NCBI GenBank assembly: GCA_903895725.1 | Contig: CAITUV010000038.1 | Location: 1 to 64,000 of the forward strand | Length of the DNA stretch: 64,000 nt | Direction of reading: 5' to 3' | From: an uncultured Myxococcales bacterium | GTDB lineage: Bacteria; Myxococcota_A; UBA9042; CAIXZC01 | In this document: positions 52,801 through 60,166 of the stretch, piece by piece | How the letters are laid out: each line of letters begins with the position of its first letter | Position numbering within the stretch: the first letter of the stretch is position 1 | The notes under the pieces: model-generated | Told to the model about the DNA's origin: nothing | Database searches by the model: none | The model's input: the letters and a program-made list of their open reading frames with translations, nothing else | Made by a program: the position numbers and the translations under genes

Positions 52801-55800
52801 ATGTTGCCGAGGCACTTGTGCTTGGCCAGGGAGACGTCGCGGCACGAGTAGGTGACGAGGTCCGCCCAGGTCGACAGCTTCTCGTAGAGGATGATCGACT
52901 GCTCGGGCCCCTTGAACATGACGTGGTCGTATTGGAAGAGGCCCAGGATTGACCCCTTGGTCGTCCCGCCGAACTGCTCGTCGAGAAGGAGGGGGCTTCC
53001 TGCCAGCGACGCGTCGAGGATCGTGTCCGAGGTCTCGTGGTTGCTCTGCTTGAACACCAGCGTCCAGCCACCGCCGTCGGTGACCATGTCGCACCAGCCC
53101 TTGAACGGCGGCTTGCCCCCCTCCCCGTCCGGGTCGAGGTCGTACACGCCGCTGGTGGCCGCCGGGTTCTTGGCCAGGATCTCGGAACAGGCCGTCCCCG
53201 AGCCCTGGCTCGTGCACCCTTCGTCCATCAGACCGTCGCAATCATCGTCCGTGACATTGCCGCAGACCTCGGCCGCGTTCGGATTGATCGCGGCCACGGT
53301 ATCGTTGCAGTCTCCCTGTTTGGGGGTGAAGCCGTCGCCGTCCTGATCCGGGTCGCACACGTCCCCAATACCGTCCAGATCCAGGTCCTCCTGGCCGCCA
53401 TTGGGGGTTCCGGGGCAGTTGTCGTCCGTGTCGATCACGAGATCTCCGTCCGTGTCGTCGTTGGTGAACCACAGCCCGTTGGTGCTGCTGCCGTCGGCAA
53501 ACACCACCTTCACGAAGCCGCTCACGAAGCTGGCCGGGACTGATGCCACGACCAGGTTTCCGGACCAGAAAGACGTCGCTGCGGGGATGCCCGGTGAGAA
53601 CAGGAGCTGGGCTCCCTGTCCGTTCCCGAGGGACGCTCCTTCGGCTACGAAAGGCGTTCCCACCACGCCGTGGGCGGGCTTGAGCGCAAACAGCGTCCCC
53701 TTCCTGGACGGGACCACGTACTGCCCGCCGTGCGGGTCGAGCTCGCCCTGGAAGTTGGACGGCTCGGTGAGCATGTCCGCCTTGCAGTCGAAGCTCGGGC
53801 CCGGGTCGTGGAGCTGAACGCCGAACCCCCCCGGGGCCGCGGGGAACCGCAGCTCGAAGACCGTGTGATTGCCGGCCACCAACGGGCTCTCGTGGAAGCC
53901 GAGCGCGCCCATCACCCCCTCCCCTTCCGGAGTGACGGATGCTCCGTTGCGAAGCACCTCCACGTGCCCGTCTCCGTACACCTTGAGGTCCCACTGCTCG
54001 GTCCCCCCGCCGGTCCATGCCTTGAAATGGTTATAGCAGTCGGCCTGGAGCGCGGCCACGTCGTTGACGTGCCAGTCGTTGAGGATGTAGAGATACTCGC
54101 CGTCGTAGTCGAAGTAGGCATAGGTGTACTTGCCCGCTGCGGGAACGACGTCGTTCCACTCGTAGCTGCTCTTGCCGGCCGTCCAGTCGGTGAACTTCCC
54201 GTCCACGGTGTGGGGGTACTGGCTCTTCGGGTTCACGACAGCGGCCGGCTCATCCGCCTCGCCCTGCACGTCGAATGGGAGCGTGTTGGTCCACCATCCG
54301 GCCGTCGTGTGCAGCCGGATTCCGGAATCGTCGGCCCCGTCTGGAACGAGCAGCCCCGCCATTCCGGTGCTCCAGGTGAGGACCGTGGCGGGAATTCCTC
54401 CCACCGTGGCAGTCCCGGCCGAGTTGCCGAGGGCGACACCGTAGACCCGGACCGGCGTTCCCGGGGCTCCGGCAGCGGGATTCGAGGTCGTGATCCACGG
54501 CACGTCGTCGTTGGAAACCTGCCCGAGCCCGCCGCCGGCATGGGCATCTCCGACGAAGGTGGCCGGCTCGGTCTCGAGCACGTCGCAGCCGCTCGTGGGC
54601 CCCGGATCGTGGTACTGGACGCCAAACCCGCCCGGGCTTGCCGGCAGGCGCAGCTCGTAGATCGTGTGGAGGTCGGCGGCCTTGGGGCTGGCCTCGAACG
54701 AGTAGGCACCGACCACCGGCTTGCCCTGCACGAGGTAGGGGGCCCCGTTGAGAAATACCTGAACGGTCCCTTCGGCATAGACCTTGACCTGCCACTGCTC
54801 CTTGCCGCCGCCGGTGTAGCAGGTGAACAGGTTGTAGCAGCCGTTCTCCAGCGCCTTGGAGTCGTTGTAGAACCAGTCGTTCAGGATGTAGAGGTACTGA
54901 CCGTCGAAGTCGAAGTAGGCGTTGGTGTACATGCCCTTGGCGCTGGGCACATCGAACCACTCGAACTGCGCCGGGGGGTTGCCTGCGGTCCAGTCGGTGA
55001 ACCTTCCGTCGACGGTGTGCGGGTACTGGCTCTTGGGCACGTCGGCATAGGTGAACGCACACTGGAACTGCTGGCACGTCTGGATGCCCGGGCAGGTGCC
55101 GCAGCTCCCGCCACAGCCGTCGTCGCCGCACAGCTTGCCCTTGCAGGAGGGCAGGCAGCCATGACAGCTGGCATACTGCAGCGAGCACTTGTCGACCAGG
55201 CACCACTTGATCTCGTCCTTGGTCGCGGCCAGGGGGCAGTTGGCCTTGCGGCAGTTGTCGAGCAAGACGGCCTTGGCCTGGGCCCCGGGGGAGCCCAGGG
55301 CCGCACAGCCGAGGAGGCAGGCCATGAGCTGCGGGCTGCTCGGGTCGCACAGGTCCATGCACCCCACGATCTGGCCGCAGGTGTACCAGGCGCACGTGCC
55401 ACCCTCCAGGCAGTTCAGGCCGCCGGGGCAGGTGCCGCACGTGCCGCTGCAGCCGTCGGTGCCGCACTCCCTGCCGGTGCAGTCGGCCTTGAATATGGCC
55501 GGGTTGAAGGGTTGGCAGTCGGCGTTGTCCCCAATCCCGTCACCGTCCGAATCCGCCCATTCGTTGGGGTCGAGCGGGTACTTGTCGCCGTTGTCCCCAA
55601 CTCCGTCCCCGTCGGAATCCAGCCATTCATTGGGATCGAGCGGGAACAGATCTCCGTTGTCCCCCACCCCGTCTCCGTCGGAATCGGCCCATTCGCCGGG
55701 GTCGAGCGGGTACTTGTCGCCGTTGTCCCCCACCCCGTCTCCGTCGGAATCGGCCCATTCGGCCGGGTCGCCGGGGAACAGGTCGAGACCGTTGTCCACG

Positions 55801-58800
55801 CCGTCTCCGTCGAGGTCATCGTCGCACGCGTCCCCCCAGCCGTCCTTGTCCAGGTCGGCCTGGCCCGGGTTGGGAAGCCCGGGGCAGTTGTCCGAGTTGT
55901 CCCCCGCCCCGTCCAGATCGGAGTCCTTACTCTCCTTGGGGTCATAGGGGAATTTGTCGTGGACGTTCAGGATCCAGTCGCCATCGATGTCGATGTCGCA
56001 TGGATCGCCGCTCCCGTCCTTGTCCAGATCGGCCTGCTGCGGGTTGGAGATGCCCGGGCAGTTGTCCACGCCGTCGTTGACTCCGTCCTTGTCACCGTCG
56101 CTGTCCGGGACCAGGAACCAGAGCTTGTTGGTCGTCGCCCCGTCCCCCCAGAGCACGTAGACCCAACCGGACACGGCTCCGGCCGGCACGGAGGTCACGA
56201 GCATCGTATCGGACCAGTAGGAGACGACCGCGGCCACATCGCCACCGAACCGAAGCAGGGCCTTGCCCTGGCTCTGTCCGAGCGCCCCGGCGTCCACGGC
56301 CACGGGCGTGCCGACCACTCCGGCCGGCGGCTTGAGAGCAAACAGCGTCCCCTTGGTCGAGGGCAGCACGTCCGAGCCTCCGACCGGCTCCAGGCTCCCC
56401 TGGAAGTTGGTCGGCTCCGTGGCCATGTCCTGCTCGCAATTGAAGCTGGGGCCCGGGTCGTGGAGCTGCACACCAAACCCGCCCGGGAGCGCCGGCAGCC
56501 TCAGCTCGAAGATCGAGTGGGGCTTGTCGTACAGCGGGCTCTTCCCGAACCCGGCCCAGCCCGATGCCTCCCCCTCGTACGGATCTCCGTTGCGAAGCAC
56601 CTCGATCTTGCCGCTGCCGTAGACGAGCACGTCCCACTGCTCCATGCCGCCGCCGGTGAACGCGACGAAGTGGTTGTAGCAGTCCGGCTTCAGGGCTGCC
56701 ACGTCGTTGTACTTCCAGTCGTTCAGGATGTAGAGGTACTGACCGTCGTAGTCGAAGTAGGCGTAGGTGTACTGGCCCACGGCGGGAATGACGTCGTACC
56801 ACTCATGCTCGGCCGGCGGGTTCTCGGCACTCCAATCGGTGAACTCGCCGTCCACGGTGTGGGGGTATTGACTCTTCGGATTGACCACGGTCCCCGGCTC
56901 CCCTCCCGGGGGCACGAGCCCGAACGGAAAGACGTTGGACAGCCAGCCGCCTGAGGTCACCACCTGGATCGCGCCGTCGGCGGCATCGGACGGCACGAGG
57001 ATCACGACGGCCTGATCGGTCCAGGATCGAACGGAGGCTTCCTTTCCGCCCACGGTGACGGAGCCCGGCTGATCGCCAAACCCGATTCCGATCAGCCGGA
57101 CGATGCACCCTCCCGGGCATCCGGCGGGGTTGGCCCCTGCGATCCACGCCACGTTCGGATTGCCGGCAACCAGCAGCCCACCGCCGGACGTGAGCTCTCC
57201 CACGAGCACCGTGGGCTCGGTCTCGAGCACGTCACATCCGGCCTTCTCGCCCGGGTCCGAATACGTCACTGCAAAGGCCCCCGGCTTGGCGGGGAAGCGC
57301 AGCTCGAACAGGCTGTGCTCCAGGCCGACCAGGGGGGACTTGGCCCAACCGTACATCCCCTTGACCTGCTGCGACGAAAGCTTCTGCCCGTTGAGATAGG
57401 CGGTCACGTTCCCGTTGGCATAGACCTTGAACAGCCACTGCTCCTGGCCGCTGCCGGTGCTGGCGAAGAACTGGTTGAAGCAGTCTGCGCTCAGCGGGTT
57501 GGTGGCGTTGAGGTGCCAGTCGTTCATCAGGTAGAGGGTCTGACCGTCGAAATCGATGTACGCGTTGCTGTAGACGCCGGCAACGGGGGGCACGTCGTAC
57601 CACTCGAAGGTTTCGGGCGGCTGCCCCGCGTTCCAGCCGGTGAACAGGCCGTCCAAGGTGTGTGGGAACTTGCTGGCCTCGATCATCTGGAGGTCGAAGC
57701 CGCACTGGAAGTCCTGGCACACCAGCACTCCGGGGCAGACCCCGCAATTGCCTCCGCACGCGTCGTCGCCGCACTGCTTCCCGTCGCACTGCGGGAGTGA
57801 TACCAGCGGATCCTGCGGCTTGCAGTCCCCGTTGTCTCCCACGCCGTCGCCATCGCTGTCGAGCCACTCGTTGGGGTCATGCGGGAACTTGTCGCTGTTG
57901 TCCCCGGTGCCATCCTCGTCGCTGTCCGCCCATTCGGTCGGGTCGAGGGGGAAAGCATCCTCGTAGTTGGCGTACCCGTCTCCGTCCGCCTCGGGGTCGC
58001 ACTCGTCGCCAAGCTCGTCGCCGTCGAGATCGGACTGGGTCGCGTTGGCCAGGGCGGGGCAGTTGTCGACCTCGTCCTTGACCCCGTCTCCATCCGTATC
58101 GCTGCCGGGTACGACGAACCAGACGCCGTTGGTGCTGGTCCCGTCCACGAAGTGCACCCGCACGAAGCCGGAGACGGCACCGTCCGGCACAGTGGCAACG
58201 ACCTTCTCCTCGCTCCAGAAGGACACTTCCGCAGCCTTGTTCTCGGAGAAGAGGAGATAGCTCTTCCCCTGCGTGGCGCCAAGCTTGGTTCCCTCTGCAA
58301 CGACAGGCTCTCCCTCCTTCGCCTGGCCGGGCTTGAGGGCCACGAGCGTGGCCTCGGAGGAGGGCCCGATCACGACGCCTCCGCCGGCCCAGGTCCGCCC
58401 GCTGAGCACCGCAGGATCTCCGGCCGGCTCATCCCCCTGGCCCGGTCCCCACACCTGCCAGGCGAAATCCCCCGGGCTCACCTGGAGTCGAACCTCGGCC
58501 ACCAGGCGCCCCTCCTCCCCCGCCCAGGGAGAGCCGCCCTTGCCCTGTTTGGCCACCACTCCGCAGCCGCACTTCTTGCCGTTGCGACGGACCTCCGAGC
58601 TTCCATCCGCCAGGATGCGGATGTCCCAGAGGGTCTCCCCGCCGTCGGTCCAGCCGGAAAAGCCGATCCACGCCGCCCCTTCGAACGGTGCGGTGCCGGC
58701 CCAGTCGAGCAGGAGCACCAGATCGAGCCCGTCGTACTCCACCCCGTAGTAGCCGTTGTCTCCCGGCACGGGGGCAGTCATCCACCACTCCTTTCCGATC

Positions 58801-60038
58801 CAGGGCTGGGACGAGGCGTAGCCGGTGAACTCGCCGTCCACGTCGATGCCCGGCCCGAGGCCGAGATTGACGATCCCCCCCGAGTCGTCCCAGCCTTCGG
58901 CCACGTGGACTCCCGGCAGCGGTGCGCTCTGGCCGTCGCTTCGGATCACGACGAGGCCGTCTCCGTGGGCATTCTCCGCCACCCGTGCCGTGACCGAAGT
59001 CGGCGTCCAGCTCACGATCTCCGCCGGCTCCCCGCCCACCAGGCACGTTCCAGTCTGCTCGCCGAACCCGGTTCCGCTGACCCGGACGATGCCCCTCGGG
59101 ATGCATCGGTCCGGGCTGGCACCGGCCACCCAGGCCAGTTCGGTCTCCCGCTTGATCTTGCAGCTTCCGCCGGGCACGAGCTCGCCCGCATAGACCGCCG
59201 GATCCTCACTAAGCTCGCCCGTCCCGTCCGGACCGAACAGCTTCAGGCCGAACCCGCCCGGGCTCACCCCGAGGGCCAGCTCGACGAGCACGTGCTCCGC
59301 CTCGTCGCCGGGGCTTCTCCCCCGACCGACCGAGGCCGAGGCCTTGCAATCCGTGCAGGCCTTGCCGGCCAGGAAGACCGAGACCTCGCCGTCCCGGTTG
59401 GTCACGACGGTCCAGAGGTCCTTTCCGCCTCCGGTGTAGAACTGTGCCATCCAGCGGCTTCGAGTAGTCGCTTCGGGGAGGATGCTCCAGTCGAGCATCA
59501 CGTGCAGCGACGTGTCGAGCTCCCACTTCTGGTAGTCGAAATAGATCCGCCCGTGCGGCGAGTCGAACGGTGGAATGTCGAACCACTCGTGCTTCGGGTC
59601 CCCTTCCTCGAACCCGGTGAACCGCCCGTCGACGGTGTGCTTGGACTTGCTGGGACCGAACGCCTCGAGCACCGGGGCGCACTGGCTTGCCGAATCGCAG
59701 CTCATTCCGTCGCCGCACTCGCCGCACGTGCCGCCACAGCCGTCGCCGCCGCACTCTCTTCCCGTGCAGTCGGACGTGCAGACATCGAGGGGCACCTCAC
59801 CGGGCAGCTCGGGGGGCAGGTCAACCTCAGCGACATCCGTCGCGTCGACGATTTCGGGAACCGCCACGGCTTCAGGGCCGACTTCCGGGACCTTCGAATC
59901 GACCTCACCGAGCAGCTCTACTGCATCGAGCGCATCGCGGACGTCGGAACCGTGCCTCTTCGGCTCCGGTCCGCAGGAGAAGGCACAGAATGCGCTCAAC
60001 GCGACAAGGAATGCTCGACAAGACGACGTGACCTTCAT
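49884..60038 (-). CDS. Giant mosaic surface lipoprotein (3384 residues): triplicated domain pairs, TSP3, fibrinogen-like, two propellers
   Basis: ATG 60038 with AGGAGG upstream; lipobox AFSC. Six copies of a domain of about 230 residues (marker HTVDGxFTxW, then DFDGQYLYILNDW, CYNxF, TGGGxEQW, ELRLPAxPGGFGVQxHDPGP) start near residues 135, 400, 794, 1062, 1674 and 1943; the 400 copy is most diverged. Each pair is joined by IPT/TIG-like segments (VRVSGTGFGEQTG). After each pair come thrombospondin type 3 Ca2+ repeats (DSDGDGVGDNGDKYPLDPNE; about 647-747, 1312-1517, 2192-2280) and a CGDDGCGGTCGTCPG module. Then a MopE-like motif (CGNVTDDDCDGLMDEGC), a fibrinogen-like domain (about 2275-2490, CDMVTDGGGWTLVFKQ), more TSP3, and two PQQ-type propellers (about 2592-2958, 3033-3384; DGTIYAASYDKKLYAINPDG). 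Probably an extracellular adhesin-like protein. Confidence 0.85.
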   Translation of the reverse strand: MKVTSSCRAFLVALSAFCAFSCGPEPKRHGSDVRDALDAVELLGEVDSKVPEVGPEAVAVPEIVDATDVAEVDLPPELPGEVPLDVCTSDCTGRECGGDGCGGTCGECGDGMSCDSASQCAPVLEAFGPSKSKHTVDGRFTGFEEGDPKHEWFDIPPFDSPHGRIYFDYQKWELDTSLHVMLDWSILPEATTRSRWMAQFYTGGGKDLWTVVTNRDGEVSVFLAGKACTDCKASASVGRGRSPGDEAEHVLVELALGVSPGGFGLKLFGPDGTGELSEDPAVYAGELVPGGSCKIKRETELAWVAGASPDRCIPRGIVRVSGTGFGEQTGTCLVGGEPAEIVSWTPTSVTARVAENAHGDGLVVIRSDGQSAPLPGVHVAEGWDDSGGIVNLGLGPGIDVDGEFTGYASSQPWIGKEWWMTAPVPGDNGYYGVEYDGLDLVLLLDWAGTAPFEGAAWIGFSGWTDGGETLWDIRILADGSSEVRRNGKKCGCGVVAKQGKGGSPWAGEEGRLVAEVRLQVSPGDFAWQVWGPGQGDEPAGDPAVLSGRTWAGGGVVIGPSSEATLVALKPGQAKEGEPVVAEGTKLGATQGKSYLLFSENKAAEVSFWSEEKVVATVPDGAVSGFVRVHFVDGTSTNGVWFVVPGSDTDGDGVKDEVDNCPALANATQSDLDGDELGDECDPEADGDGYANYEDAFPLDPTEWADSDEDGTGDNSDKFPHDPNEWLDSDGDGVGDNGDCKPQDPLVSLPQCDGKQCGDDACGGNCGVCPGVLVCQDFQCGFDLQMIEASKFPHTLDGLFTGWNAGQPPETFEWYDVPPVAGVYSNAYIDFDGQTLYLMNDWHLNATNPLSADCFNQFFASTGSGQEQWLFKVYANGNVTAYLNGQKLSSQQVKGMYGWAKSPLVGLEHSLFELRFPAKPGAFAVTYSDPGEKAGCDVLETEPTVLVGELTSGGGLLVAGNPNVAWIAGANPAGCPGGCIVRLIGIGFGDQPGSVTVGGKEASVRSWTDQAVVILVPSDAADGAIQVVTSGGWLSNVFPFGLVPPGGEPGTVVNPKSQYPHTVDGEFTDWSAENPPAEHEWYDVIPAVGQYTYAYFDYDGQYLYILNDWKYNDVAALKPDCYNHFVAFTGGGMEQWDVLVYGSGKIEVLRNGDPYEGEASGWAGFGKSPLYDKPHSIFELRLPALPGGFGVQLHDPGPSFNCEQDMATEPTNFQGSLEPVGGSDVLPSTKGTLFALKPPAGVVGTPVAVDAGALGQSQGKALLRFGGDVAAVVSYWSDTMLVTSVPAGAVSGWVYVLWGDGATTNKLWFLVPDSDGDKDGVNDGVDNCPGISNPQQADLDKDGSGDPCDIDIDGDWILNVHDKFPYDPKESKDSDLDGAGDNSDNCPGLPNPGQADLDKDGWGDACDDDLDGDGVDNGLDLFPGDPAEWADSDGDGVGDNGDKYPLDPGEWADSDGDGVGDNGDLFPLDPNEWLDSDGDGVGDNGDKYPLDPNEWADSDGDGIGDNADCQPFNPAIFKADCTGRECGTDGCSGTCGTCPGGLNCLEGGTCAWYTCGQIVGCMDLCDPSSPQLMACLLGCAALGSPGAQAKAVLLDNCRKANCPLAATKDEIKWCLVDKCSLQYASCHGCLPSCKGKLCGDDGCGGSCGTCPGIQTCQQFQCAFTYADVPKSQYPHTVDGRFTDWTAGNPPAQFEWFDVPSAKGMYTNAYFDFDGQYLYILNDWFYNDSKALENGCYNLFTCYTGGGKEQWQVKVYAEGTVQVFLNGAPYLVQGKPVVGAYSFEASPKAADLHTIYELRLPASPGGFGVQYHDPGPTSGCDVLETEPATFVGDAHAGGGLGQVSNDDVPWITTSNPAAGAPGTPVRVYGVALGNSAGTATVGGIPATVLTWSTGMAGLLVPDGADDSGIRLHTTAGWWTNTLPFDVQGEADEPAAVVNPKSQYPHTVDGKFTDWTAGKSSYEWNDVVPAAGKYTYAYFDYDGEYLYILNDWHVNDVAALQADCYNHFKAWTGGGTEQWDLKVYGDGHVEVLRNGASVTPEGEGVMGALGFHESPLVAGNHTVFELRFPAAPGGFGVQLHDPGPSFDCKADMLTEPSNFQGELDPHGGQYVVPSRKGTLFALKPAHGVVGTPFVAEGASLGNGQGAQLLFSPGIPAATSFWSGNLVVASVPASFVSGFVKVVFADGSSTNGLWFTNDDTDGDLVIDTDDNCPGTPNGGQEDLDLDGIGDVCDPDQDGDGFTPKQGDCNDTVAAINPNAAEVCGNVTDDDCDGLMDEGCTSQGSGTACSEILAKNPAATSGVYDLDPDGEGGKPPFKGWCDMVTDGGGWTLVFKQSNHETSDTILDASLAGSPLLLDEQFGGTTKGSILGLFQYDHVMFKGPEQSIILYEKLSTWADLVTYSCRDVSLAKHKCLGNIDCTTYKHIYLLTGKDPFASTTSAFIVGTFHSSYPNSQCGEVWCSSDKHGRYDGMCQQGPKGIGNWMMFVRKAKPDGDGDGVPDDEDAFPMDPKEWADADKDGVGDNSDAFPSDPTEWADADGDGVGNNADCAPNDPLVSAPSCAGKQCGDDGCGGTCGTCGAGFACDSFLCKPQQTGANCGDMSGLQAGAAWPMTRGCPVHTGRSPFIPADKLKTRWTYAVPQYSHTSIAVGGDGTLYFNTYDKKLVAIAADGTFKWEFLAGATCYTVPAVGADGTVYVGCGDKKVYAVNANGTKKWEYLTGSGVNSSPAVGPGNLVYVQADKLYAFNGVDGSIAWSHASGIGSGSPAVDGNGVVYTIGTNAQGSNNTLFAVNPGGALKWQVQLPPGDYNQTAPVIAPDGTVYTGGAEHDPSIHAIAADGTLKWDFVTGATNAGLWASPALALDGTVYIGNDKLWALNPDGTVKWAFATGGSVTGSPTILGDQSILVSSSDRRLYRMNPDGTVRSIFYVGEDIGFGWGGSGSLVVASDGTLYVRKSDGSKIIALWECTPTCNGALCGDDGCGGTCGTCQAGTSCNLGHCDPCTPQCAGKSCGDDGCGGSCGACTGTLTCSPAFQCVESCGAARGSQAGSPFPMTGWCQSHMGRPQATGPTDPEVKWIFPTTDSVKNAPVIAADGTIYAASYDKKLYAINPDGGQKWVFAGKGYSQTSAAIGGDGAVYWPVFSQGYVQAVNPDATQKWQWTGYGYAPVTVAPDGAVLIAGAHLYSLNPANGVANWTFNVNVTTYASPAVYYPVQGLPWYIAHAAGTKLYWVSSGGQKQWEFTTLDSDQLSSSSPLVTQDGTIFVTGGWSVYSVSKTGAMNWRLLLPGKPGSPVIGTDATLYVPAADMRIYAITPAGKLKWEHFSVGTLTTPIIDLSGVIWAGAGTSLVAVNPDGTSKLVLPAGGTITGIAMGSNGTIYASSSDKKVIAIGQK
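55520..55800 (-). repeat. 66-bp tandem repeats encoding thrombospondin type 3 units
   Basis: About four to five 66-bp units, each coding 22 residues (WADSDGDGVGDNGDKYPLDP, then GE or NE). Several units are identical over 30 bp or more, for example GTCTCCGTCGGAATCGGCCC around 55674 and 55740, so they are young duplications. Confidence 0.8.
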
Positions 60039-60114
60039 GCTCGCCTCCTGGTTGGTGCCATTGGACCAAAACCGGCCTGCAGTGTCAACTCGCCGCAGAG
60101 GGTCTCCCCGGCTC

Positions 60115-60144
60115 TTGACTTTCGCGGGTTCGGTTGACTAGCCT
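60115..60144 (+). promoter_or_regulatory. Candidate promoter for pacifastin-like gene
   Basis: TTGACT (60115-60120), 18-bp spacer, TAGCCT (60139-60144), 23 bp before ATG 60167. On the other strand TTGCAC (60164-60159) and TAGTCA (60140-60135), 18 bp apart, could serve the giant mosaic gene at 60038. Confidence 0.4.
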
Positions 60145-60166
60145 TGGTCCGGGCGGAGGTGCAACC

